Made by a program: the position numbers and the translations under genes. Of a stretch of DNA of 64,000 nucleotides, positions 52,675-60,621 are shown piece by piece. The notes below the pieces were generated by a model. The model had not been told where the DNA came from and did not search any database. It was given only the letters and a program-made list of their open reading frames with translations. Each line of letters starts with the position of its first letter. The stretch's first letter is position 1. Source of the DNA: Dyadobacter beijingensis DSM 21582 (GTDB lineage Bacteria; Bacteroidota; Bacteroidia; Cytophagales; Spirosomataceae); assembly GCF_000382205.1 (NCBI RefSeq), contig NZ_KB907790.1, positions 186,001 to 250,000 on the forward strand, written 5' to 3'.

Positions 52675-53502
52675 TTAATTATCGTACGTGACCAGGCTGA
52701 TCGTCAGCTCGTTTGCGGCGGCGGCTTCGATCCGCCATTTTCCAATTCGTCCTTCGCCCGTTTTAAATGCGATCACCGTATTCGCCGTCTGCGCATTGAC
52801 GAGGTAGCCGATATTCGCCGTGCTCAGGTCGGTCATGAGCGCCAAATCGAGGTAGGCAAGTTTACCGTAGTCGATCACGCCGAGGTTTTTCATCTGCAGC
52901 TTACCCGTCGGCGCGATGCTGAGCGTGGTTCCCCGGCCGGTGATCGTAAACAAGTCCATCGTCACATCGGCCTTCGGGTCGCTGGCGGCTACCACATTAC
53001 CGGCGTCCAGGTCGTAGCCCGAGCCGCCGCTACCCGTGATTTTCACGGAGGTACGCGTAACGGAAATGGCGGGCGAAACGGTCGTTTTTACTTCCACGGT
53101 TTCGCTGTAAGCCATTCCGCCGCCCTCGTTCCGGGCGTACAGGGCCACGAAATAGCGGGTATCGGCGGCCAGGCTGCCGATCTTTTGATTTTGAATGGAA
53201 ATGGGCGTTTGCGCGGGAGTCTCGCCGAGCTTGATCACCTTGTCCTTCTGGACATCCAGCGCGGGCGCGGTGCCATATACCAGTCCGTACTCGCGGATGT
53301 TCCCGCTCTTCTTTTCCTGCCGGTCGTTTTTACTATCGGGGTTGCTGATCGTCCCGCTCACGGTGATCTCGTTTCGCTTGATATCGATCACTTCCAGCTT
53401 CGAAAATGCCGGGGGAAGCGGGTCCACGGCCGTGAACATTCCGCAACCCTGCACCAGCATTGCCGGAAGGATCAGTCCATATATGAACAACCGCTTTTTC
53501 AT
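52675..53502 (-). CDS. T6SS-linked lipoprotein, fibronectin-like (copy 2)
   Basis: A 275-residue lipoprotein starting MKKRLFIYGLILPAMLVQG with lipobox VQGC. The first 35 mature residues and a second segment repeat the upstream lipoprotein: CGMFTAVDPLPPAFSKLEV, KNDRQEKKSGNIREYGLVYG and YARNEGGGMAYSETVEVKT, the last typical of fibronectin III-like domains (about 30-135). The C-terminal half is beta-rich and unassigned, ending ANELTISLVTYDN. It could be the outer-membrane anchor that TssJ supplies elsewhere (inference). Confidence 0.7.
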   Translation of the reverse strand: MKKRLFIYGLILPAMLVQGCGMFTAVDPLPPAFSKLEVIDIKRNEITVSGTISNPDSKNDRQEKKSGNIREYGLVYGTAPALDVQKDKVIKLGETPAQTPISIQNQKIGSLAADTRYFVALYARNEGGGMAYSETVEVKTTVSPAISVTRTSVKITGSGGSGYDLDAGNVVAASDPKADVTMDLFTITGRGTTLSIAPTGKLQMKNLGVIDYGKLAYLDLALMTDLSTANIGYLVNAQTANTVIAFKTGEGRIGKWRIEAAAANELTISLVTYDN

Positions 53503-53543
53503 GTTTTCGATCAATTAAATAACTTACGGGTATCTATATACGA

Positions 53544-54692
53544 TTACTGCTTGTCGTAGGTCAGAATGGTCACCTGCATATCGCCTCCATTGGCCGCCCC
53601 GGGCTTCCTGTCCTCGCCGTGCGCGTCGACAATCATCTTGCCATACCGGCCCTGGTTGGTAATGAATGCGACCACGGTGCCGTTTTCGAGCTGGTTGGCT
53701 TTGGTATCGGTGTAGCTGCCGTTGATGAAATTGGTGCTGAGGTTAGCACTCGTGAGATCGGCATATTTGACCTGATCGAAATTCACTTTGCCCAAAACCG
53801 CGAACCGGGCGCCGTTTTTGGGGTAAATGCCGGGCTTATCATTGTAAGGATACCACCACATATCGTCGGCGCCGTTTTGCGAAACCAGCTCGCCCGCATC
53901 GAGGTCGTAAGGATTGGAGTACGACATGGTAAATGATTTTTTCGGGGTAAACACGGCAGGCTCGCCGAGGGTGAATGCCGTGGTAGCGTCACTGTAAATG
54001 ATCCCGCCCAAGGTGGTCGCGAATGCGCGTGCGAAATAGGTGATACCGGGCGCTAGTCCGCTTACATTCACTGTAAAGCTACCTTTTGCCGCTTTGCCGG
54101 TGGCCGTCGCCTTGCTGTCTTTGGTCGTCGGCTCCTTGTTGGTAGAAGAGTAGCAGACGCCGAATGACGAGATTTCCGCATTACCCAGCGAGAGAATATT
54201 CACCACCACATCCGCTGACGCCTTGGAAGTAGTCGTAACCTTGCCGACGGAGAGTTCCGCGAAAACGTAATCATCGGTTTTGAACGTCGCCACGGGCCCG
54301 TAACCTACGCCGCCGCCTTCGTTGCGGGCATATGTGCGGATGTAGTAAGTGGTAAGCACAGTCAGCGGGCTGATTTCCCTTTCAAATTCAAATGGGGTCG
54401 GCGGGTTGTCTTCACCCACTTTCAGCACTGTTCCGGCTTCCAGCGTCGGCTGGTTTTGGGTGGCCCAAACGAATCCATATTCGAGGATTTTACCGCTTTT
54501 TTTCTCCTGACGGTCGTTTTTGGGATCGAGGTTGTCGATTTTCCCCCGCACGACCGCACCGGACGTCCATACCTGCACGACACTCACTTCCGACACGGCG
54601 GGCGTCAGCGGATCCACCGCCGTGAACATGCCGCAGGAGGTCAGTAGCAAGCTTGTTGCTGCGATGAGCAGGAAAGTGATTGACTTTTGCAT
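53544..54692 (-). CDS. T6SS-linked lipoprotein, fibronectin-like (copy 1)
   Basis: A 382-residue lipoprotein starting MQKSITFLLIAATSLLLTSC with the lipid Cys at 20. After CGMFTAVDPLTPAVSEVSV come two fibronectin III-like domains (about 25-140 with KNDRQEKKSGKILEYGFVWA and YARNEGGGVGYGPVATFKT; about 145-240 with SSFGVCYSSTNKEPTTKDSK and GLAPGITYFARAFATTLGG). The end, MQVTILTYDKQ, matches the neighbour's. It is a duplicate of the shorter lipoprotein with one extra domain. The ATG at 54692 gives the lipoprotein signal. Confidence 0.7.
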   Translation of the reverse strand: MQKSITFLLIAATSLLLTSCGMFTAVDPLTPAVSEVSVVQVWTSGAVVRGKIDNLDPKNDRQEKKSGKILEYGFVWATQNQPTLEAGTVLKVGEDNPPTPFEFEREISPLTVLTTYYIRTYARNEGGGVGYGPVATFKTDDYVFAELSVGKVTTTSKASADVVVNILSLGNAEISSFGVCYSSTNKEPTTKDSKATATGKAAKGSFTVNVSGLAPGITYFARAFATTLGGIIYSDATTAFTLGEPAVFTPKKSFTMSYSNPYDLDAGELVSQNGADDMWWYPYNDKPGIYPKNGARFAVLGKVNFDQVKYADLTSANLSTNFINGSYTDTKANQLENGTVVAFITNQGRYGKMIVDAHGEDRKPGAANGGDMQVTILTYDKQ

Positions 54693-54733
54693 AGCTGTGG
54701 CGCATGGAAGCGCATTAGGTCTTTTCAAAATGT

Positions 54734-55576
54734 TCAGGAAGCCGGTGTCGTAGCCGGGCGCCAGTCGTTATCCCAATATTCGATCAACTGAGGGCTCGCC
54801 ACCCTTGCGCGGAACGAGACGGTGGTGTCGTAATGCGTTTGCGGTACCAGGTGGTTACGCAGGCGCGTGATCCAGGGGCGTGCGTGACGCGGCGTCAGCA
54901 ACCCGCCCATGCCCATCTGGTTTTCGCGTTCGGATAATGTCACACCGTAATGACTGTCGGAGTTTCCGGTACCGTTGACGTGTTCGAGCCCGAGCGTATG
55001 GCCGAATTCATGATTGACGGTCGTTTGCAGGAAGGAAACGCTGTGCGTTTCCGAGCCGATGCGGGTCTGCCGGTCGTTCCAATGCGATTCCAGGTCGAGG
55101 TGGGTGAATAAGCCGGTACGGCCCGGCTCATCTACGTAAGACCGGAAATTGGTTTCCTGCGGGTGAATAATCCGGAACGTCTGGTGGGCCTGCGCCGCAC
55201 TATCGACGAGCTGGATCGATAATCCGCATTGAATGGTGGCGGCATTGCGCGCTTCATCACGGCGCGGCGGGTACCAGGGTTTGTTGGGATCGAGGATAAA
55301 TTTGTCGCTCCAATGCCTTTGTACCACCGACACGAAATCGCGCTTGTAATCCTCCCATTCGGTGTTCGCCCAGCGATCGAGGTTGAACCGGCCGTAGGTA
55401 TCGTGCAGAATGCCATTGCCTGTCGCATAGGTTTCCCCCATGAAGAACCTCGTATTCGGTTCCACACGCACGAGATGTACTTTGAATTGCAGGATCATGC
55501 CGAACGTCGTGTCGTCGATTGGAATCAGGCACGAATCCCAGCGCCGTGCATTACGGAATAGATGAATGTGCATCAT
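54734..55576 (-). CDS. Putative zinc metalloprotease (metzincin-like) in the T6SS operon
   Basis: A 280-residue protein with the extended zinc site HEFGHTLGLEH (His189, Glu190, His193, Gly196, His199), the metzincin form HExxHxxGxxH, and a possible Met-turn at NQMGMGG (Met221 or Met223). The region before it (QCGLSIQLVDSAAQAHQTFR, RTGLFTHLDLESHW) is strand-rich as expected. There is no signal peptide or membrane helix, so it stays in the cytoplasm unless carried by the T6SS. It sits between tssH and the lipoprotein pair. It could be an effector, a maturation protease or a structural relic; no immunity gene is evident. Confidence 0.7.
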   Translation of the reverse strand: MMHIHLFRNARRWDSCLIPIDDTTFGMILQFKVHLVRVEPNTRFFMGETYATGNGILHDTYGRFNLDRWANTEWEDYKRDFVSVVQRHWSDKFILDPNKPWYPPRRDEARNAATIQCGLSIQLVDSAAQAHQTFRIIHPQETNFRSYVDEPGRTGLFTHLDLESHWNDRQTRIGSETHSVSFLQTTVNHEFGHTLGLEHVNGTGNSDSHYGVTLSERENQMGMGGLLTPRHARPWITRLRNHLVPQTHYDTTVSFRARVASPQLIEYWDNDWRPATTPAS

Positions 55577-55651
55577 GTTTCAAATTGTAGGCAATGGCCG
55601 GGACCGGTGCCTGGATGGATAACTGGGTTGCGGATATAGGTAAAATAGGTG

Positions 55652-58123
55652 CTATTCGAGTATTCCTTCCGCCTGGTGGACATGCCAGGCGATGTTGCCG
55701 TCGCCGTCTGTGCTGATGTCTATTACCGAGCCTTTCCCCGCTTCGCCCGAGATGATCATCCGGCTTACGGGCCGCCGCAGCAGATTGCGGATCACGCCTT
55801 TCAATGGCCGCACGCCGTATCTGGGCGTAAATCCCTGCATGGCAATGCTTTTGCGTGCTTCGGACGAGAGGTTTAAGGTAATGCCTTGTTTTTCAAGCAA
55901 ATCGGTCAGGCTGCGCAAATGGATATTGAATATTTTGACGACATTTTCCTCGGAGATCGGCGCAAACGGGACGATTTCCGTCAGGCGCGCCAGAAACTCG
56001 GGCCGGAAATATTTGGCCATGATTTCCATCAGGTCCGCCGATTGCGGTATACCGCCTTTGTTAAATTCCTGTATAATGTGCTCCTGGCCAATGTTGGAGG
56101 TAAAAAGGATGACCGCGTTGGAGAAATCACCCTCCTTGCCGAGCCGGTCGTGGAGCTTGCCTTCGTCGAGGATTTGCAGGAAAAGGTCGAAAACCGAGGG
56201 ATGCGCTTTTTCTATTTCATCAAAAAGAACGACGGAATACGGCTTCTGGCGGATTTTATTCACGAGCAACCCGCCTTCCTCATAGCCTACATATCCCGGA
56301 GGGGCGCCGTATAGCAATGCCGCCGAATGCTCTTCCTTGAACTCTGACATGTCGAAGCGGATCAGGAACGATTCGTCATTGAACAGAAAATCGGCCAATG
56401 CTTTCGCGATTTCGGTTTTACCCGTACCCGTCGGCCCGAGCAAAAAGAACGATCCGATGGGCTGCCCGGCTTTGATCAGCCCCGAGCGGGATTCGAGGAT
56501 AGCTTCGCTCAATGCTTTCACCGCCTGGTCCTGGCCTACCACCCGTTTTTTCAATACCTCGTCGATGCCCAGCAGTTTGTCGCGCTCCGAACTTTGCAGC
56601 TTACCCAGCGGGATGCCGGTTTTATGGGAGATAATGGCGGCTATATCGTTTTTGCCGATACTATCCGAGCGGTGCGCGGCGAGTTCACGCAGCGAGGTTA
56701 GTTTGGTATTCAATTGATTGTGAATGCCTTCTGGTGTTTCAAAATCAACTTCCTCGCCTGCATCCAGCTGGCCGGTCAGCAATGGGCTGAGGCGGTTGGA
56801 GAGTTGGCGGGCAAACCATTTGAGTTCATGAAGCCGCTCGCCCTCGTCGATGGCCATTAATGCGTCCAGATCGTTTTGTAATGCAGCCAGCTCATTTTCG
56901 GAAACTTCGTCCATGAGTTTCATGGCGGCCATCGTTCTATCCAGTAAATCGAGCGCGACGTCGGGCAGGCGGCGGTCTTTGATGTACCGCTTGGCGAGCT
57001 TTACGGCTTCGCCGGTGGTTCCTTCGGATACCTTCATGCCGTGGTGCGCTTCGTAGACAGGCAGCATATGCTCGATCATGCGCGTGGCCGTGGCTTCGTC
57101 GGGCTCTTCCACGCGCAGCACTTCGAACCTGCGCGAAAATGCTTCGTCTTTTTCAATGTATTTGCGGTATTCTTCCGGCGTCGTCGCGCCGATCAATGTT
57201 AGTTCACCGCGCGCGAGTTCGGGTTTCAGCAATTGCGCCACGCCTGCGCCCACAGAACCTTTCGGGTCTAGCAGTACGTGGATCTCGTCGATGAACAGGA
57301 TGGCCTTATCAAATGCTTTCAGCTCATTCAAAATCCCTTTGAGCCGTTCCTCGATCTCGCCTTTGTAGGAAGCCCCCGCTACCAATGCGCCGGTGTCGAG
57401 TTCCAATAAACGGGCATTTTGAAGGATTTGGGGCACTTTCTTCTCTGCAATCAGTTTGGAAAAACCTTCTACCAGTGCGGATTTTCCTACGCCTGGCTCG
57501 CCGGTCAGAATCACATTGGGTTTGCTTCTCCGGCCGAGTATTTCCGCCATTTGTCTCACCTCCCGGTCACGACCGATGATCGTGTCGGTTTTGCCTTCTT
57601 CGGCGCGACGGGTTTTGTCGGTCGTATATTTTTCTAAAAAGCCAGCGCCCTGGGCGGCCGGTTTCGCGGTTTTGGGCTGGGTATTCGTGGTTTCGGTGTC
57701 GTTGGGAGCAGGCTGCCCATGCATTGCAAGTACTTCTTTCTGATTAATGGGAAGGGATTTCAGCTGGTCGGCCGAAAATCCCACCCCCGGTTTGAGTAAA
57801 GCGGCTAATGCGCAAAGCGGGTCGGTGTCCGTATTAAGTTGTAATGCAATAAGGTCCGCGAGTTCCAGTACCGCCGAGGCTTCCCTATCGGCCTGGGGTG
57901 CTTCCGGTACCCGGACCGCCTTAGGGCATTCTTCGAGACGAACCTCGGACCAGTCGCGCAGGTAAGGCAGGTCTTTGCCGGCCATAACGAGCTCGGAGGC
58001 GAGTCCCACGTCGTTATGCAGCAAGCCCGTGAGCAGGTGGGCCGGGCCAAACCGCTCCTGCCGGTATTCGCGCGCAAGCGACTGTGCGACCGTGATCGCG
58101 TATCTGAGTGCTTCGGTTTGCAT
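55652..58123 (-). CDS. tssH: T6SS sheath-recycling ATPase TssH (ClpV)
   Basis: An 823-residue AAA+ unfoldase that disassembles contracted sheath. The Clp N domain is residues about 1-140. AAA-1 has Walker A GEPGVGKSALVEGF and Walker B KAILFIDEIHVLLD; a short middle domain spans about 400-500; AAA-2 has GPTGTGKTEIAKALADF and VVLFDEIEKAHPSVFDLFLQ. It was taken as ClpV rather than ClpB because of the tssO-tssK context and reduced middle domain. A 32-base gap follows tssO. Confidence 0.92.
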   Translation of the reverse strand: MQTEALRYAITVAQSLAREYRQERFGPAHLLTGLLHNDVGLASELVMAGKDLPYLRDWSEVRLEECPKAVRVPEAPQADREASAVLELADLIALQLNTDTDPLCALAALLKPGVGFSADQLKSLPINQKEVLAMHGQPAPNDTETTNTQPKTAKPAAQGAGFLEKYTTDKTRRAEEGKTDTIIGRDREVRQMAEILGRRSKPNVILTGEPGVGKSALVEGFSKLIAEKKVPQILQNARLLELDTGALVAGASYKGEIEERLKGILNELKAFDKAILFIDEIHVLLDPKGSVGAGVAQLLKPELARGELTLIGATTPEEYRKYIEKDEAFSRRFEVLRVEEPDEATATRMIEHMLPVYEAHHGMKVSEGTTGEAVKLAKRYIKDRRLPDVALDLLDRTMAAMKLMDEVSENELAALQNDLDALMAIDEGERLHELKWFARQLSNRLSPLLTGQLDAGEEVDFETPEGIHNQLNTKLTSLRELAAHRSDSIGKNDIAAIISHKTGIPLGKLQSSERDKLLGIDEVLKKRVVGQDQAVKALSEAILESRSGLIKAGQPIGSFFLLGPTGTGKTEIAKALADFLFNDESFLIRFDMSEFKEEHSAALLYGAPPGYVGYEEGGLLVNKIRQKPYSVVLFDEIEKAHPSVFDLFLQILDEGKLHDRLGKEGDFSNAVILFTSNIGQEHIIQEFNKGGIPQSADLMEIMAKYFRPEFLARLTEIVPFAPISEENVVKIFNIHLRSLTDLLEKQGITLNLSSEARKSIAMQGFTPRYGVRPLKGVIRNLLRRPVSRMIISGEAGKGSVIDISTDGDGNIAWHVHQAEGILE

Positions 58124-58156
58124 AGGAACAGGTTATTTGGGTTTTGGGAACGCTTC

Positions 58157-59101
58157 TCAGGGTTGATTTTTCTGCAATGCCAGCAATCGCTCGGTCGCTT
58201 TGGCCTTCATTTCCTTGCTGGCGGTCGACACTTGCAGGCCGTCGAAAATCTGCTTGGCCTGGTCGTAATATATCTTCCGATCATTTTTCCGAAGGTTGCC
58301 CTGGGTTAGCAGCTGGTAATAGCCTTCGGCTTCGGAGTAGCGCAGCCATTCACGGTAGGTAACAGCCGTCCCGTTTTTGGCGGAGAGGCATTCGTCGAGC
58401 TGCTTTTGAATGGCCGCAATGTCGCTACCACCCGATTTTGAGCTCCGGCAATTGTCAAGGTCGCGCTGCAAAGATGCCAGTTTGGCTTGCAACTCCTTGT
58501 CTGGCCCGCCGCCCGCGCCCCCGCCGCCGCCACCCCCGCCACCGGCGGCAGCGGTTAGTAACTGGCGTTCCATACCTTTGATTTCCAGGTCTTTCATATT
58601 GATCTGGTTCCGCAGGTCATTCACCATTTGCATATCAATGCCCTTGCTATCGAGCGTCCGGCGCAGCTCGCCGATCGTCTGGCGGTAGGTTACCAATGCC
58701 TCTGTCAGTTTGGCGATGCCGGTCGAGAGCCGTTTGTTCTGCTCGTGGGCCGCGGAGACTGCCAGGTTGTTGAAATGGCTCATAATACCGTTCACGCGGC
58801 TTTCGATATCGACCAGTTGCGTGCGTGCCGTGGCTTTGGCCATTTCGTCGGTGGCGCTGCTATACAGGCCGTCGAGCTGGATGAGGCGCCGGGAAATCTG
58901 GCTCAGCGTATCGGTATCGACCAGCATCGGGTCCTGTTCCTCCACAATCTGGCGGTAGCGTTTCGTTTCGGACGCTTCCACGGAACCGGGTACGCGCATG
59001 AGCAGGTACACGGCCGCTACCGGGAATGTAAGGGAGAGCATATACATACCCACAAACTTCCCGATCGCTGTCTTTCGCTGATTTTTGTTCTGTGGCTCCA
59101 T
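58157..59101 (-). CDS. tssO: T6SS membrane protein TssO with polyglycine tract
   Basis: A 314-residue inner-membrane protein of the Bacteroidota T6SS: a basic N-terminus (MEPQNKNQRKTAIGKFVGMY), one membrane helix (about 16-36), and a long periplasmic coiled coil (about 60-180; IVEEQDPMLVDTDTLSQISR, QTIGELRRTLDSKGIDMQMV). A run of glycines broken once by Ala (about 187-200) separates it from a second coiled-coil/helical part (about 200-310). TssO is essential in known T6SS-iii and is thought to link inner membrane and periplasm. It abuts tssK by 6 bases. Confidence 0.82.
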   Translation of the reverse strand: MEPQNKNQRKTAIGKFVGMYMLSLTFPVAAVYLLMRVPGSVEASETKRYRQIVEEQDPMLVDTDTLSQISRRLIQLDGLYSSATDEMAKATARTQLVDIESRVNGIMSHFNNLAVSAAHEQNKRLSTGIAKLTEALVTYRQTIGELRRTLDSKGIDMQMVNDLRNQINMKDLEIKGMERQLLTAAAGGGGGGGGGAGGGPDKELQAKLASLQRDLDNCRSSKSGGSDIAAIQKQLDECLSAKNGTAVTYREWLRYSEAEGYYQLLTQGNLRKNDRKIYYDQAKQIFDGLQVSTASKEMKAKATERLLALQKNQP

Positions 59102-59107
59102 AGGATA

Positions 59108-60271
59108 TTAAAGAGGACTCCACCTCGATTTCGTTTTTTCAGGCTGCACGGGCGGCTCGTGGACGGGGCTTTCGATGATGAAAACCTGCTGGCCTTTTCG
59201 TTTGCCGATAAATTCAAGCTGGCTCAGTTTCAGGAACAGGGCCGTCCACATGCTGTAAAATCCGTCGATAATGCGCAGGCAGGGTAGTAGGTCGTTGTGG
59301 TTGTAAGGTGCCTGTATTACCGCAATAAGTTGTTTTTCAATGCTCCCGGGAGAGTCGTCGGCCCATTCGCCGAGGTATCCCAGCAATTCCTCCTTTTCCC
59401 GGTCGGTGAGGCATTCAAGCGATGTCCGGATCGCCTGGGCCGTCTGGATCATGGCGGTTACCATTTGAACGGGTGGTTCGAAAGGTATAATGCGCTGAAA
59501 GCTGATGCCGACCATCGTCATTGTGCCGACGAGCCGCTCCACCATGAGCTGAACGCTGTCCGAAAGCGTGCTTTTCTGGCTTTTTGTTTTGATTTTTTGC
59601 AAAATCCTGAACGAATACATTTCGATATCATTCAAATAGCCCATCCACCGGCTGTGCCATTCTCGCAGGTTTTTGTGGCTGCGCACCGCCCGGCTTGCGG
59701 GTATGAAATCGTGTATGACGCGTAATTCCGAATTATTGTAGGTTAATTTTCCAATGATCACGGCCGGTCCACCCCATTGCTCTACATTAATAATCTCCGC
59801 AGGCACCAGGCTCACGCGGTAAAGCGGTGCCGTGTAGGGATGCCTAAGCGGTATTTCCGACTCCGACGGTGTGCCGGCGGGCTGCCGTTCGAATAACCCG
59901 ACGCTGACAACCATATAAATATCGATGCTTTGCGTCATTGGGAGTCGGTATTGTTCGAGAATGCCGGCGAGCGAAGTATCTAGTTTCAGGCCATCGGTTT
60001 CTTGCACATCCAGCAGGCTGCCGTCCGGGGCGATGGCCTGGCAACGGGCCACATTCACGCGGATCTGATGGCCGGCATCTCCCAAAACCTGCACATCCAA
60101 TGCGTCTGCCCCGTCCTGGGGAAGCAGCAGGCCGTAGTTCAGCGAGGTAAGCGCGGCGGCCCCGGCTCGTCGGACCTGATCGGTGTGGTAATGATCGGTT
60201 TCGATGAAATGTTGCCGCGAGATTTTCATCCCGTCCACCCAGTTGACGGCCATGCGACGGATATCTGCCAT
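59108..60271 (-). CDS. tssK: T6SS baseplate protein TssK
   Basis: A 387-residue trimeric adaptor linking baseplate to membrane complex. The N-terminal shoulder domain has the family's MAVNWVDGMKISRQHFIETD; the middle is helical (QLMVERLVGTMTMVGISFQR) and the C-terminal head binds the membrane subunits. The ATG at 60271 is preferred to a TTG at 60283. It is the first structural gene after the small LuxR-type gene, 21 bases apart. Confidence 0.88.
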   Translation of the reverse strand: MADIRRMAVNWVDGMKISRQHFIETDHYHTDQVRRAGAAALTSLNYGLLLPQDGADALDVQVLGDAGHQIRVNVARCQAIAPDGSLLDVQETDGLKLDTSLAGILEQYRLPMTQSIDIYMVVSVGLFERQPAGTPSESEIPLRHPYTAPLYRVSLVPAEIINVEQWGGPAVIIGKLTYNNSELRVIHDFIPASRAVRSHKNLREWHSRWMGYLNDIEMYSFRILQKIKTKSQKSTLSDSVQLMVERLVGTMTMVGISFQRIIPFEPPVQMVTAMIQTAQAIRTSLECLTDREKEELLGYLGEWADDSPGSIEKQLIAVIQAPYNHNDLLPCLRIIDGFYSMWTALFLKLSQLEFIGKRKGQQVFIIESPVHEPPVQPEKTKSRWSPL

Positions 60272-60292
60272 ACCAATTTGCAATTACAAGTG

Positions 60293-60475
60293 CTACATTT
60301 TCATGGCTGCCTTTACCAGCCCTATCACCGAGCGAACACCGAATTTTCGGAACAGACTTCTCCGGTAGCCTTCCACTGTGGAAATGCTGACTTCCAGCCT
60401 TTCGGCGATCTCCTTGGAGCTCATTTCGTCCATGATCAGGTCCAGGATTTCCTTTTCGCGCTTTGTCAGTTCCAT
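60293..60475 (-). CDS. Stand-alone LuxR-type HTH protein
   Basis: A 60-residue protein consisting only of a LuxR/GerE DNA-binding domain: LTKREKEILDLIMDEMSSKE, IAERLEVSISTVEGYRRSLF, RKFGVRSVIGLVKAAMKM. No receiver or sensor part exists: a promoter and direct repeats occupy the DNA just upstream. It heads the tssK operon and resembles the HTH of the regulator at 60622 (TVExxRRxLFxKxGVRxxxGL). Like GerE, it may bind DNA alone, or pair with that regulator (inference). Confidence 0.8.
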   Translation of the reverse strand: MELTKREKEILDLIMDEMSSKEIAERLEVSISTVEGYRRSLFRKFGVRSVIGLVKAAMKM

Positions 60476-60491
60476 AATTAAAATACTTAGA

Positions 60492-60522
60492 CAAAGTTGT
60501 CGCGGCGCGGGCGCTATTTCAA
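60492..60522 (-). promoter_or_regulatory. Promoter of the T6SS operon
   Basis: On the minus strand TTG, 20 bases, then CAACTTTG, one base off TAnnTTTG. Transcription from about 60486 gives a leader of roughly 11 bases to the small LuxR gene. The weak -7 box fits an activator-dependent promoter. Confidence 0.6.
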
Positions 60523-60530
60523 TCGGCGGA

Positions 60531-60560
60531 TACCCTGAATTTTCCGGATTTTTACCCTGA
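60531..60560. promoter_or_regulatory. Direct TACCCTGA repeats upstream of the T6SS promoter
   Basis: TACCCTGA at 60531-60538 and again at 60553-60560, 22 bases apart, about two helical turns. They are centred near -48 and -70 relative to the predicted start, where activators of the NarL/LuxR type commonly bind. Confidence 0.55.
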
Positions 60561-60621
60561 TTTTTCTAATGGTTTTGGAAGGTTTTCCTAAGGGTTTTCC
60601 ACGACGAAAACCGGCAAAAAA

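Noticed and set aside
55652..58123. ClpB chaperone rather than ClpV
   Set aside because: The domain layout is similar, but placement between tssO and the T6SS lipoproteins and the short middle domain favour TssH.
39781..60475. Prophage tail or extracellular contractile injection system
   Set aside because: gp25-, VgrG- and sheath-like genes could suggest these, but TssK, TssH, TssN, TssO and Hcp-type TssD point to a membrane-bound T6SS, and no capsid, portal, lysis or integrase gene is present.
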